A stretch of DNA of 64,000 nucleotides from Lamprobacter modestohalophilus (GCF_016583905.1 NZ_NRRY01000025.1:1-64000); one strand, 5' to 3'. Positions 7,613-16,932 are shown, counted from the stretch's first letter. Program-made: numbers and translations. The notes: generated by a model from the letters alone, not told the origin.

Positions 7613-8763
7613 CGGCTGTCTGTCCCGAAGGAAATGAGACGATCTTTTAGCGATCGGGCCAGATTTTCTATGAAAAAGCGTGGCCGCGGTCTTTGAATGA
7701 GAAAACTGTCGAGATTCTGTGTGAGAGTGCCGAGTTGTTGTTTGTACTGGCTATGGCCTCCCATGAAATCATACACTTGTAATCCTCTGGCGATGAAATA
7801 TTCGATGGCCAGTTGATGAGCTAAAAGGCCTGGCTTGAGCTTGGGGTTGTTGTCATAGTTCAGCCCCTGGAGATAAAAGTAGGCCGTCGTGTTGTCGATT
7901 AGGAAATAGAGCACACCGATGAGGTGGTTACCGGCGGTGATACTCAATATTGCAGTTTTGCCTGATGCGAAAGTAGAGCGAATGAGGTGCTCATGAAAGC
8001 GCACAAACTCGGCGTTGTTGAAGCCGCTGTCACTCCACCGCGTCTTGTGAAGGGACCCGGCCAAATGAAATAGGGTGATCGCACGCTCCTCGGTAGCCGC
8101 GATTTCGAGGGAGATGTTACCATGCTGCATCCTGTAGTCACGCGCCGATCTTCGGATCTGGTAGCGCGTGTTGGGGGACAGGCTGGGCATGTACTTGGCT
8201 GGATCACGACCGAACGGCGACAAGCTGACAGCATAGGCCGGCGCCGTCATCAGGATTCGGCTTCGGTGAAAGCAGCGCTGCACTTGTTTGGTGCGGTTGC
8301 GGGGCATCATGGAGATGATGAGCTCGTCCCAGTCTGTCAGCGACGCCAATGTTTTCAGGCACGCGCTGACTGCGGCGGCTCTGTGTTGCTCAGAAACGAG
8401 AAAGTCGTTGTACTCTATCCAGATTTGATCTTGACTTTGGATGCCGGTTTGGTGAAGCCGCAGCTGCCGCGCGCCGATCAGCTTTCGCCGCTTGACGTAG
8501 GAACGCGTCAATAGGCCGACGCAGACGGCTTGCTGGCCACAATAGCCGGTGAGCTGCAGGCATTGCGGATTGTAGGTCTCGAGCCAGATTGAAATCCACG
8601 GCCAGGTCAGGAAAAACGGGGCATCATGGACCGTGGCCTGAACCGAGGTCCAAGTATCCTTCAATTGATCGGTGTTTTTGAGGTCCGTGATTTTTGCGGT
8701 GTACAAGGTCGGCGGCCTCGGTCGTGTGAGCGGATACGCGGGAGGTTCTTGAGTGGCGATCAT
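7609..8763 (-). CDS. CelD/FemAB-like GNAT acyltransferase of the XrtA locus
   Basis: A soluble protein of about 384 residues with the GNAT fold of CelD/FemAB relatives. It carries SPNTRYQIRRSARDY near the middle and the C-terminal YFYLQGLNYDNNPKLKPG and VYDFMGGHSQYKQQLG acyl-CoA/peptidyl-binding region. Such proteins acylate or aminoacylate a polysaccharide or its lipid-linked precursor. Two starts are possible: ATG 8802 (397 residues) or ATG 8763. The shorter is chosen because residues before it are unconserved in character and the longer one overlaps the divergent YdcF gene by 50 bp. Even the shorter form overlaps by about 11 bp. The gene heads the operon with xrtA and asnB. Confidence 0.8.
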   Translation of the reverse strand: MIATQEPPAYPLTRPRPPTLYTAKITDLKNTDQLKDTWTSVQATVHDAPFFLTWPWISIWLETYNPQCLQLTGYCGQQAVCVGLLTRSYVKRRKLIGARQLRLHQTGIQSQDQIWIEYNDFLVSEQHRAAAVSACLKTLASLTDWDELIISMMPRNRTKQVQRCFHRSRILMTAPAYAVSLSPFGRDPAKYMPSLSPNTRYQIRRSARDYRMQHGNISLEIAATEERAITLFHLAGSLHKTRWSDSGFNNAEFVRFHEHLIRSTFASGKTAILSITAGNHLIGVLYFLIDNTTAYFYLQGLNYDNNPKLKPGLLAHQLAIEYFIARGLQVYDFMGGHSQYKQQLGTLTQNLDSFLIQRPRPRFFIENLARSLKDRLISFGTDSR

Positions 8764-9538
8764 CAAGGGTATTGTAGTCACCCTTTGCTCCCCGTTGGTC
8801 ATCGCGGGCCTGTTTTTTGTCCTGGGGTTTTTGTTTGGTTTAGCGCACCGTGCCCTTGCCCGTATGATGAGCTATGGGATCGCTGTCAGCGTATTGTTTA
8901 TCTTCTCCCAGCACTATTTCACTGACCTGCTACTGTATCCGCTTGAGTATATGAATCGCGTCGAGCCTGAACTAGAATATGCGAAATCATTTATTTATCC
9001 ATTAGCCTGCTATTACTCCGACAAGGGAGACGTTCCGGAGATCAGTCGTTGGGCTGAATGCTCGTTGCAGCGATTAACCGCGGCGGCGCGGCTTTATCAT
9101 CAGTATCAGGGTAAGATCTTGGTCACCGGTGGGAAAAACAATTCTCATAAAAACGTGAGTTATGCGGAAAAGGCGGCAGCGCTTTTGGTTTCCCTTGGTG
9201 TCAGGAAGCAGGATATCATGTTGATTGAGCGTGGTGGCACTACTGCTGGGGAAATTACTGCTGCAATGGCGTTCTTGAAAGATCGGCCGACACTGATTAT
9301 TTCATCTGCCACCCATATTCGACGAATCAGGCTGCTCGTGGATAATCGCCAGAATGTTTCTTTCTACCCTGTCGATTTTATCAGTTTAGGAAACCTGACG
9401 CCAAGGCTTGAGATTCCCTCGATCCTTGCGCTCGAGGCAGCGCGCCGAGCATTTTACGAATATATTGCACTTGCCAAAGATTATTACATGCGAAGACAAC
9501 AGACTGCCGCTGATCAAGAGAGTGTCGCCTACCAATGA
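8753..9538 (+). CDS. YdcF/ElyC-type DUF218 membrane protein
   Basis: A 261-residue protein with two N-terminal membrane segments (VVTLCSPLVIAGLFFVLGF and MMSYGIAVSVLFIF) and a DUF218 domain: GKILVTGGKNN, SYAEKAAALLVSLGV, IERGGTTAGEI and LIISSATHIRRIRLL. DUF218 proteins such as ElyC and SanA act in envelope or polysaccharide biogenesis. The GTG start at 8753 has a GGAGG site at 8741-8745, which fixes the start. It overlaps the 5' end of the divergent acyltransferase gene and the following glycosyltransferase by 4 bp. Role in the capsule is inferred from context. Confidence 0.85.
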   Translation: MAIIKGIVVTLCSPLVIAGLFFVLGFLFGLAHRALARMMSYGIAVSVLFIFSQHYFTDLLLYPLEYMNRVEPELEYAKSFIYPLACYYSDKGDVPEISRWAECSLQRLTAAARLYHQYQGKILVTGGKNNSHKNVSYAEKAAALLVSLGVRKQDIMLIERGGTTAGEITAAMAFLKDRPTLIISSATHIRRIRLLVDNRQNVSFYPVDFISLGNLTPRLEIPSILALEAARRAFYEYIALAKDYYMRRQQTAADQESVAYQ

Positions 9539-10650
9539 AGGTTCTCCATGTTACTTTCGACATGCGGATTGGTGGCACGGAGATGGTCATCAAGGCCATT
9601 ATTGAAGGTTTTGCGCAAGCTGATCCGGACGTTGATTTTTCTTTGTTCTGTATAGAACATCCGCTAGGACCATGGGGGCAAGAGCTGGCGAGCAAAGGTA
9701 TTGCGATAGAAAGCTATCGTCGGCATCCGGGTTTCGACTGGACCCTGATACGACGTATTCGTCGCCTTGTTCAGGCGCAAGCGATTGATGTTCTACATTG
9801 TCATCAATATACCCCTTGGGTGTATGGGCTCATTGCATCCCTGGGTACAGGGGCTAGGGTTATTTTTACCGAGCATGGGCGTTTTTATCCCGATTCACGC
9901 CGCTGGAAACGGACGTTGCTGAATCCATGGTTTGCGCGTCTAACCTCTGCGATCACGGCGATTTCAGGTTCGACCAAGCAGGCGTTGGTCGATTATGAGG
10001 CGATCAAGCCTGAAGACGTTGTTGTGATTTACAACGGGATCGCTCAGCTATACTCAGATAACGAGGAGGTTCGGAATATTCGTGCGCGCTATGGTTTAGA
10101 CGAACGTCATTTTCTGTTTGGAACCGTTTCCCGTTTCGATCCGATTAAGAATCAGACGATGATGCTCAGGGCCTTTTCTCGGGTCGTTGCTGAGCATGCT
10201 GATGCCCGATTGCTCTTAGTCGGGGATGGCGAGGAGCGAATGCGTTTGGAAACGCTCGTGCACGCATTGGGTCTGGATGAGCGCGTGTTTTTTACTGGCT
10301 ATATCACTGACCCTGTCAATTATATCGCAGCCATGGATATCTTTTTGCTGTCTTCTCTGAGTGAGGGGACCTCGATGACCCTGTTGGAGGCGATGAGTCT
10401 TGGCAAGCCTTGTGTCGTCACTGATGCGGGTGGTAATGCCGAGGTCGTTGCTCGGGCTGAGAATGGGATAGTGACGCCGAATGACGATGAGATGGCGTTT
10501 GCGACTGCGATGAAGCAGATGGTGGAGCAACCGGATCTCCGCGAGGCATTTTCGCGCGGAGCCTTTGTTCGCTTTAATCGGCAGTTTTCAGTCGAGCACA
10601 TGGTCAAGGCATACGATGCGCTGTACAAGGATGTTGTCTCCAGACGATGA
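9535..10650 (+). CDS. GT4-family glycosyltransferase of the XrtA locus
   Basis: A 371-residue GT-B glycosyltransferase. The N-terminal Rossmann domain starts MKVLHVTFDMRIGGTEMVIK, with the HCHQYTPWVYG and IFTEHGRFYPD acceptor-side motifs. The C-terminal GT1 domain has GTVSRFDPIKN, LLLVGDGEERMRLE and the EX7E-type nucleotide-sugar site SLSEGTSMTLLEAMSLGKP. It resembles the sugar transferases that accompany exosortase A (TIGR03088-like). It probably adds a sugar to a lipid-linked exopolysaccharide intermediate on the cytoplasmic face. The donor sugar cannot be told from sequence. Confidence 0.9.
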   Translation: MKVLHVTFDMRIGGTEMVIKAIIEGFAQADPDVDFSLFCIEHPLGPWGQELASKGIAIESYRRHPGFDWTLIRRIRRLVQAQAIDVLHCHQYTPWVYGLIASLGTGARVIFTEHGRFYPDSRRWKRTLLNPWFARLTSAITAISGSTKQALVDYEAIKPEDVVVIYNGIAQLYSDNEEVRNIRARYGLDERHFLFGTVSRFDPIKNQTMMLRAFSRVVAEHADARLLLVGDGEERMRLETLVHALGLDERVFFTGYITDPVNYIAAMDIFLLSSLSEGTSMTLLEAMSLGKPCVVTDAGGNAEVVARAENGIVTPNDDEMAFATAMKQMVEQPDLREAFSRGAFVRFNRQFSVEHMVKAYDALYKDVVSRR

Positions 10651-10667
10651 AGAGGCTGTTAACCTAA

Positions 10668-10699
10668 AGATGACCCGAGTGTCAGATGACCCGCGTGTC
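10668..10699 (+). repeat. Two tandem 16-bp units between glycosyltransferase genes
   Basis: AGATGACCCGAGTGTC (10668-10683) is followed directly by AGATGACCCGCGTGTC (10684-10699), with one mismatch. The repeat sits in the 69-bp gap before the next glycosyltransferase gene. Function unknown. A tandem array with the same 16-bp unit length but a different sequence precedes urtE (35368-35431). Confidence 0.6.
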
Positions 10700-10722
10700 G
10701 GCTGTCGACTTGTTGGGCAGTG

Positions 10723-11955
10723 GTGAACGATTTGAATATTGTTTATTTGGCGCATAGAGTTCCTTACCCGCCCAACAAGGGTGAGAAGTTGCGAACATAT
10801 CACCAAATCAAGGATTTTGTTGCCAATGGTGCTCAGGTCACTGTTCTCTGTACGGTGGAGACCGACCTGGATATTGCTTACTGCGAGCAACTCGAACGGA
10901 TGCATCCTGTATGCCAGGTACGTTATCATCGCGCGAGCTCAAGGCTTATCCGTTATTTTCGCGCCTTTGTTGTTAACTGTGCCATCAGTGAGTCTTTTTT
11001 TTACTCCAGTCAGTTGCTGAAAGACTTGCAGGGCAGCCTCTCAACGACTTCAGTGGATGCCATCCTCTGTACTGCGTCAAGTATGGCGCCTTATATCGAT
11101 AAGAGTCGTCGTTATTTGTCATCAAAGACGCTAACGATTATGGATTTTATGGATCTGGATTCTTATAAATGGCAACAGTATGCTGATCATGCTGGGTTAG
11201 TCATGGCGTCTGTCTATCAACGCGAAGCTGAGAAGGTCGCTGCGCTCGAAAAGGCAGTGGCAGAGCGCTTTGATGCAGCACTGCTGGTGGCGGAGCCCGA
11301 GACAGCGTTGTTTCGAGCCTCTCAACCCCAAGCGAAATGCAGGATCTTGACCGTTGGCAATGGGATCGACGGTCATGAGTTTTCGCCGGCAGTGTCGCCG
11401 ATGGAGCTTGCGCCTCCACGATTGTTGTTCGTGGGCGTGATGGACTATGCACCCAATGTTGATGCGGTGCTGTGGTTCTATGAGCATGTTTGGGCCGCAG
11501 TGAGAAGACGCTGGCCTGGAGCGACGTTCACCATTGCGGGGATGAATCCGACGCCTGCTATTCAAGCGCTGGCTCGGGACGAGGGCATCCGCGTGACCGG
11601 GTATGTTGATGAGATTTTGCCGTACTTTCAGCAGTCGACTTTGTTTGTGGCGCCCTTTCGCATCGCGCGCGGGCTGCAAAACAAAATCCTGCAAGCAATG
11701 GCCTGTGGTTTGCCGGTGATCGCAACGACGGTTGGTGCAGAGGGCATCGCAGCTGACGACAGCGTCGATATTCTCATCGCGGACTCTGCAGCGCGCTACT
11801 TGCAAACCATTGAGGCGTTGACGACGCATCCTCTCAGGTACGCTGCGGTTCGTCGCGAAGCGCTTGCAACCATCCGTCGGGTTTATTCTTGGCATCAACA
11901 ATTGGCACCGCTGCGCGCATTGATTGGGTTAGAAGCGTCCGGGGCAAGCGCTTGA
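10723..11955 (+). CDS. TIGR03087-type XrtA-system glycosyltransferase
   Basis: A GT-B glycosyltransferase of about 410 residues. It starts with the typical VYLAHRVPYPPNKGEKLRTY and carries TIMDFMDLDSYKWQQYAD, which distinguishes the PEP-CTERM/XrtA-associated subfamily. The C-terminal donor-binding domain has LLFVGVMDYAPNVDAV and FRIARGLQNKILQAMACGLP. Two GTG codons (10720, 10723) could start translation; the second is chosen arbitrarily. It lies on the same strand as the two preceding genes after a 69-bp gap containing a small tandem repeat. Likely role: exopolysaccharide repeat-unit assembly. Confidence 0.88.
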   Translation: MNDLNIVYLAHRVPYPPNKGEKLRTYHQIKDFVANGAQVTVLCTVETDLDIAYCEQLERMHPVCQVRYHRASSRLIRYFRAFVVNCAISESFFYSSQLLKDLQGSLSTTSVDAILCTASSMAPYIDKSRRYLSSKTLTIMDFMDLDSYKWQQYADHAGLVMASVYQREAEKVAALEKAVAERFDAALLVAEPETALFRASQPQAKCRILTVGNGIDGHEFSPAVSPMELAPPRLLFVGVMDYAPNVDAVLWFYEHVWAAVRRRWPGATFTIAGMNPTPAIQALARDEGIRVTGYVDEILPYFQQSTLFVAPFRIARGLQNKILQAMACGLPVIATTVGAEGIAADDSVDILIADSAARYLQTIEALTTHPLRYAAVRREALATIRRVYSWHQQLAPLRALIGLEASGASA

Positions 11956-12057
11956 CTCAGGTTACTGTGAGCGGTTGGCTGGGTGTGTTGTCGCTTGGGT
12001 GAAAAATGTGCGAAAGTTAGGTCGACAATCTACCGGCTCGTTGTGCATCTGCTTGCG

Positions 12058-12945
12058 ATGGAGTCTCATTTGCTCCCATTGATTCCGAATGTTTTGCGAT
12101 CTGCGCGTTGTCCACAGTGTGGCACCGACAATGTCAGAAAATCGAGGCTGGAGCGGCGTGATACAGCGGGTTCGGTAGGCGGCCTGCGAGTGACGCGGCG
12201 GTTTCGATGTTGCGAGTGTGGTCATCTCTTTGTCGCGCAAGATGCGTTCTTGATCCGGCTTGGGCTACTCAGTGCGTTGGGTATCGTCTCCGTGGTCGCG
12301 GCGCTGTCTTGGGGCTACTCGCGTCAGCCCTGGGTGACGCCGGTTTCGGATTCGGTCGAGTCGGTGAGCCGGATCGTGCGTTCTGGTCCTGGGGTAGGGG
12401 CGGAAGACCTCGGTCTTGATCCGGCAGCAGCGCATCAAGGGTTTGAGCAGGCGGCGTTGGCGGGTGATCCCGAGGCGCAATATCAGGTTGGTGTGCGTCT
12501 GGTGAAACGGGCTTGGCAGCAAGACCAGCAGTTTAAGCTCGTGGATGGGATCAATTGGGTACGCAAGGCGGCCGACGCTGGCCATCATCAAGCGCAGGCG
12601 TTCCTCGGCCGGTCTTATGAGAAGGGGCGCGGCGTGATTCAGGATCATGCCCAGGCGTATCAGTGGTATCAGCGTTCCTCGTTCGCAGGAAATCCCATGG
12701 CGATGCTGCTGCTGGGAAAGCTCTTGGCGGATGGTCGTGGCGTTGAGGTCGATGTCATTCAGGCCTATCAGTGGCTGAATCTTGCGGCGGCACGCGGGCT
12801 GTATGATGCTGAGCGAGAGCGGGAGCGGCTTCAGATCAGGATGTCGGTCGAGGACTTGGTCGCCGCTCAGGATGCCTCGCGGCATTTTGACCAGAACATA
12901 CCGCGATTGTCAGTTGAGTTTGACGACTGGCCGCCCGGTTTTTGA
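12058..12945 (+). CDS. Membrane protein with N-terminal zinc ribbon and Sel1 repeats
   Basis: A protein of about 295 residues from ATG 12058; an upstream GTG at 11983 would add 25 residues of unlikely composition. It opens with a zinc ribbon (ARCPQCGTDN and FRCCECGHLF, four Cys in CxxC pairs) and has one transmembrane helix (LGLLSALGIVSVVAALSWG). At least three Sel1-like TPR repeats follow (GDPEAQYQVGVRL, GHHQAQAFLGRSYEKGRGV, GNPMAMLLLGKLLADGRGV). Sel1 repeats mediate protein-protein contacts. The ribbon faces the cytoplasm if the repeats are periplasmic. No specific function can be assigned; the position suggests an accessory role in the polysaccharide locus. Confidence 0.8.
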   Translation: MESHLLPLIPNVLRSARCPQCGTDNVRKSRLERRDTAGSVGGLRVTRRFRCCECGHLFVAQDAFLIRLGLLSALGIVSVVAALSWGYSRQPWVTPVSDSVESVSRIVRSGPGVGAEDLGLDPAAAHQGFEQAALAGDPEAQYQVGVRLVKRAWQQDQQFKLVDGINWVRKAADAGHHQAQAFLGRSYEKGRGVIQDHAQAYQWYQRSSFAGNPMAMLLLGKLLADGRGVEVDVIQAYQWLNLAAARGLYDAERERERLQIRMSVEDLVAAQDASRHFDQNIPRLSVEFDDWPPGF

Positions 12946-13014
12946 CAAGACCTCTGATCGCTGATGTCTGTTAGGCTCGTCAGCCTGGTGCTGCTTGAGT
13001 TGGAGGATCTTCCC

Positions 13015-13887
13015 GTGTTTGCTGCCCCTGCTTTGCCTGCCTACGCTTTGCCTGCTTACGCTTTGCTTGCCTACAACAAGCCGCGCTTGTTGATTCCATG
13101 GCTGCTTTTTGCCGTTGTGCTGGTGCTGTTGCCTTGCGCGCTGAGCGCTGATGAAGCGCGTGGTCGTGATCTGGCTGAACGGGTCTATAACCGTCCGGAT
13201 GGCGATGATGTCACGACCCGCGGCAGTATGGTGCTGACAGAGCGGGGTGGCTCACCGCGCACGCGTAGTCTGATTATTTATCGGCAGGAGTCGGGGAGCG
13301 GAGCGGTGTCGACGTTGATTCGCTTCACTGATCCACCTGACATTGCGGATACGGGGCTGCTGACCATCGACCCTGCGGCAGGCGATACCGAGCAATGGGT
13401 GTATCTGCCGGCGCTAAAACGCTCGCGGCGCATCTCAGCGGATCGCCAGGGTGGGCGTTTTGTTGGCTCGGACTTTTTCTACGAGGACTTGCGGGACCGC
13501 AAGGTGTCGATGGATCGCCACACTTGGCTGCGTTCCGAGCGCCTTGAGGGCGTGCAAACCGAGGTGCTCGAGAGTATTCCAATTAGCGCGAGTAACTCGG
13601 TCTACGGCAAGCGGGTGAGCTGGATTCATCCGACGGCGCTAGTGCCGTTGCAGATTGAATATTATGAGCCTGGAGCCCGCAAGCCGTTCAAGCGTCTGAC
13701 TGTGGAGCGGTTGGAGCGCATTCAAGGTTACTGGACGGTGACCTCGAGTGTGATGACAGACCTGGAGCAAAACCACGAGACGCGGCTAACGAGTGCCGTG
13801 ACTCGGTACGACCGGGGTCTGCCATCATCGCTGTTCTCGAAGCGTGCGCTGGAAGATCCAAGCCTCGAAGCGCGCTCTCGGCCCTGA
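13015..13887 (+). CDS. LolA-like outer-membrane lipoprotein-sorting family protein
   Basis: A protein of about 290 residues with a signal peptide (LLIPWLLFAVVLVLLPCALS, then ADEA). The mature domain has the beta-rich pattern of the outer-membrane lipoprotein-sorting/LolA superfamily: STLIRFTDPPDIADTGLLTI, WVYLPALKRSRRIS, GGRFVGSDFFYEDL and WIHPTALVPLQIEYY. The GTG at 13015 is chosen because GGAGG lies at 13002-13006. An upstream ATG at 12964 lacks such a site. The segment before the signal peptide contains PAYALPAYAL, encoded by short direct repeats. Relatives usually accompany an MMPL/RND exporter; none is adjacent here. Confidence 0.75.
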   Translation: MFAAPALPAYALPAYALLAYNKPRLLIPWLLFAVVLVLLPCALSADEARGRDLAERVYNRPDGDDVTTRGSMVLTERGGSPRTRSLIIYRQESGSGAVSTLIRFTDPPDIADTGLLTIDPAAGDTEQWVYLPALKRSRRISADRQGGRFVGSDFFYEDLRDRKVSMDRHTWLRSERLEGVQTEVLESIPISASNSVYGKRVSWIHPTALVPLQIEYYEPGARKPFKRLTVERLERIQGYWTVTSSVMTDLEQNHETRLTSAVTRYDRGLPSSLFSKRALEDPSLEARSRP

Positions 13888-13921
13888 GAGGTCTGCGGAA
13901 GTCATTGTTGGGGAACGCTGC

Positions 13922-15376
13922 ATGTCGATGCTGAGGCCTCTCATGGCGCTGGTCGCTGGTGTGAGCATGGTGCTTGGGAGCTACGCCAGCGGGGCGCAGG
14001 ACGGTGATGTCATCGTGCTGGGGCAGGGTGCGGATGCCGATCAGCTCCCGGCGGCGGCCGAGCCGCTGGCCGAGCCAACATCCGGCTCAAGCGCTGGCGC
14101 TGAGGCGTTGGGCTCTAGTGACTTCGAGATCGGGTTAGACCGGCTTTGGCTTGAAACCGCGGCCTTCACCCGCTCCAGCAGCGAGGCGGCTGGCACCCTG
14201 TACGCTCAAGGCCAGGTCTCAGCGCGGTGGAGACCGAGCGAGACTTGGGAGTGGCAGGCTGCGGGGCGACTAGATTCGACCTTGCAAACCGGTGCGCGTC
14301 ACTCCGAGGGGACTCGACTCGACTATGGCGAGACCTTCGTCCGCTATCGGGATGACCGTCGCAGCATCACAGCGGGTGCTCAGACCGTGCTCTGGGGTCG
14401 GGTTGACGAAGTGGCGCCGACCGATCGGCTCTCGGTGCAGGACATCACGCGCTTTATCCTCGACGAATTGGGCGAGCGCCGCCGTGCGGTGCCGATGCTA
14501 CGTTGGGAAGAATTCGGCGATAGCACCAAGCTGGACGTCATTCTGATTCCCGAATTTCGCGCCGCCGAGCTGCCGGAGCAGGAGAGCGTCTGGTATCCGG
14601 TCGATCAGGAGCGCGGGATGGTGCTGGGGATTCCGACCGGTCCGTTGCTCCAGGGGCTGCTCGCGGCTGGGAGTGTGGGGGATGATGCCCGACCCGGCGG
14701 TGCTGGCGGGGGTGTCCGCTTTAGTCAGACCTTGAGCGGTCTCGATTACGCCCTGACCCTGCAGCGGGTCCGGCATTCGCTGCCCTACTACGCGTTGGAC
14801 CCGCAGGTTCGTGCGGCCTTGCTCGCCGGTGCCAGTCCGCAGCTAGCGGTCGCTCAGGGGCAGGGGCGTCCAACCTTTGAAGGCCAGCATCCTTACACCA
14901 CAGTGGTTGGCGGTGACCTCGGTCTGGTGCTGGGGTCGGCCACCCTGCGCTTGGAGGCGGCTTGGCTGAGCGACGTGCCAGTGACCACGGAAGCGCTACA
15001 GATGGAGACCGTGAACGGCGTGGATTGGGTGGCTGGCATCGAACTCTACCCTGGTGATGCGGATACCCGTTTGAATCTCCAGCTGATGGGGCACCACCTG
15101 ATGAATCCACCCAGGGTGTTGGACCAGGTGGATGTGATTTCCTTGAACGGGCAGCTTGAAACCGAATGGGGCCAAGGCCGCTGGCGCGCGCGTCTGAACA
15201 TGGTCGCCGACCTGAATCACGACAACCTCTATCTCAATCCGGAGGTTGTTTGGACTGGCATCCGTTCATTGGAGATCTACGCTGGACTGCACTATTTCGC
15301 GGGCGAGAATGGCACCTTTGGCGACTATTTCTCTGATAACACGAATGTCGCCCTTGGCTGGCGGATGAGCTTTTAG
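13922..15376 (+). CDS. Putative beta-barrel outer-membrane protein (DUF1302-like)
   Basis: A protein of about 484 residues from ATG 13922, which begins a signal peptide (MSMLRPLMALVAGVSMVLGS, cleavage near YASGAQ). A longer frame from 13844 is rejected because it overlaps the previous gene and puts the signal peptide inside. The mature part is rich in alternating aromatic strands (WEWQAAGRLDSTL, YGETFVRYRDDRRSITAG, LEIYAGLHYFAG) and ends in Phe (ALGWRMSF), as outer-membrane barrels do. It resembles DUF1302/DUF1303-type porin-like proteins found beside LolA-like partners. Substrate unknown. Confidence 0.7.
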   Translation: MSMLRPLMALVAGVSMVLGSYASGAQDGDVIVLGQGADADQLPAAAEPLAEPTSGSSAGAEALGSSDFEIGLDRLWLETAAFTRSSSEAAGTLYAQGQVSARWRPSETWEWQAAGRLDSTLQTGARHSEGTRLDYGETFVRYRDDRRSITAGAQTVLWGRVDEVAPTDRLSVQDITRFILDELGERRRAVPMLRWEEFGDSTKLDVILIPEFRAAELPEQESVWYPVDQERGMVLGIPTGPLLQGLLAAGSVGDDARPGGAGGGVRFSQTLSGLDYALTLQRVRHSLPYYALDPQVRAALLAGASPQLAVAQGQGRPTFEGQHPYTTVVGGDLGLVLGSATLRLEAAWLSDVPVTTEALQMETVNGVDWVAGIELYPGDADTRLNLQLMGHHLMNPPRVLDQVDVISLNGQLETEWGQGRWRARLNMVADLNHDNLYLNPEVVWTGIRSLEIYAGLHYFAGENGTFGDYFSDNTNVALGWRMSF

Positions 15377-15440
15377 GCGATTGCCGTAAAAGCGCCTACC
15401 AGGTTGCGAAGAGCCCCCTAAGCCTCAGCGATCGCTCTGA

Positions 15441-16871
15441 TTAACGCCGCTTTGGCGGGATGAGATCGGTGATGCTGCCATGGGCCATCTCGGCGGCGAG
15501 GCCAATGGTCTCGTTCAAGGTCGGATGCGGGTGGATGGTCATGCCGAGGTCTTCCATGTCGGCGCCCATCTCGAGTGCGAGCACGGTCTCGCCGATCAGT
15601 TCGCCGGCGTTGGGGCCGACGATGCCGGCGCCGAGGATGCGCTTGGTCTCGGGGTCGAACAGCAGCTTGGTCAGCCCCTCGTCGCGATGGATGCCGAGCG
15701 CGCGGCCACTGGCGGCCCAGGGGAAGACACCTTTTTCGACCTCGATGCCCTTGGCTGCGGCCTCGGTCTCGGTGAGGCCCATCCAGGCCACCTCGGGGTC
15801 GGTGTAGGCGACCGACGGGATGGTCATGGGGTCGAACAGCGCTGGTTCGCCGGCAATGACCTCGGCGGCGACCTTGCCTTCGTGGGTGGCCTTGTGCGCG
15901 AGCATCGGCCCACCGACAACGTCGCCGATGGCGAAGATGGTTGGGATATTGGTGCGCATGTGCTGGTCGGTCTTGATGAAGCCGTGCTCGTCGACCTTGA
16001 CGCCGGCGGCCTCGGCATTGATGAGCTTACCGTTGGGGCGGCGGCCGATGGCGACCAGCACCTTGTCGTAGCTGGCCTCGCCGGGGTGCTTGCCTTCAAA
16101 CACGACGTCGATGCCCTTGGAGCTGGCGCTCATGGTCGCGACCTTGGTCTCGAGCCAGATGTTCTGATACCGCTTTTTGACCACCTTCTGGAGCGCGCGC
16201 ACCAGATCCTTGTCAGCGCCTGGCATGAGCTGGTCTTTCATCTCGACGACGTCGATCTTGGCGCCGAGCGCGGCATAGACGCTGGCCATCTCGAGGCCGA
16301 TGATGCCGCCGCCGACCACCAGCATGCGCTCTGGGATGCCGTCGATCTCGAGTGCATCGGTGGAGTCCATCACGCGCGGGTCATCGTGCGGGAAGCCGGG
16401 GATGCGGATCGGAGTCGAGCCGACGGCGATGATGCACTGGTCGAAGCTGATCGCGATCTTGCCTTCGCGGCTGTCGACGCTGATGCGGTTGGGTGTCTCG
16501 AAGCGGCCGGTGCCTTGCACGACTTCGACCTGGCGTTGCTTGGCCATGCCGCTGAGGCCGCTGGTGAGCTTCTTGACCACCTTGTTCTTGCCTACGCGCA
16601 TCTTGTCGAGATCGATCTCGGGCGGGGCGAAGGTGACGCCCATCGCGCCCATGGTCTTGGCCTCTTCGATGATCTGCGCGGTGTGCAGCAGCGCCTTCGA
16701 GGGGATGCAGCCGACATTGAGGCAGACGCCGCCGAGGCTGGGGTAGCGCTCGATCAGCAGCGTACGCAGGCCGAGGTCGGCAGCGCGAAAGGCGGCGGTA
16801 TAGCCACCGGGTCCGCCGCCGAGGACGACGACTTGGGCGCTGAGTTCTTTATTCGGAGCGGTGTCGCTCAT
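15441..16871 (-). CDS. lpdA: Dihydrolipoamide dehydrogenase (E3)
   Basis: A 476-residue flavoprotein disulfide reductase. It has the FAD-binding VVLGGGPGGYTAAFRAADLG, the redox-active pair in GGVCLNVGCIPSKALLH, the NAD-binding VVGGGIIGLEMASVYAALG, the second FAD motif IFAIGDVVGGPMLAHKA, and the C-terminal catalytic His-Glu in HPHPTLNETIGLAAE. It reoxidises dihydrolipoyl groups of AceF and reduces NAD+. It lies 61 bp after aceF on the same strand, completing the pyruvate dehydrogenase operon. A 472-residue open frame on the opposite strand is a codon-bias shadow. Confidence 0.97.
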   Translation of the reverse strand: MSDTAPNKELSAQVVVLGGGPGGYTAAFRAADLGLRTLLIERYPSLGGVCLNVGCIPSKALLHTAQIIEEAKTMGAMGVTFAPPEIDLDKMRVGKNKVVKKLTSGLSGMAKQRQVEVVQGTGRFETPNRISVDSREGKIAISFDQCIIAVGSTPIRIPGFPHDDPRVMDSTDALEIDGIPERMLVVGGGIIGLEMASVYAALGAKIDVVEMKDQLMPGADKDLVRALQKVVKKRYQNIWLETKVATMSASSKGIDVVFEGKHPGEASYDKVLVAIGRRPNGKLINAEAAGVKVDEHGFIKTDQHMRTNIPTIFAIGDVVGGPMLAHKATHEGKVAAEVIAGEPALFDPMTIPSVAYTDPEVAWMGLTETEAAAKGIEVEKGVFPWAASGRALGIHRDEGLTKLLFDPETKRILGAGIVGPNAGELIGETVLALEMGADMEDLGMTIHPHPTLNETIGLAAEMAHGSITDLIPPKRR

Positions 16872-16932
16872 GAAGTCTCTCGTTCAGGTGTTTGTTGAGT
16901 TGCCTCGCCCGGTCCGCGTAGCAGTGGACACT

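Noticed and set aside
15480-16898. A 472-codon open frame opposite lpdA
   Set aside because: It is an exact antisense shadow of a well-supported lpdA. Its Asp/Gly/Ala/His-rich composition comes from high GC codon bias and no motif is present.
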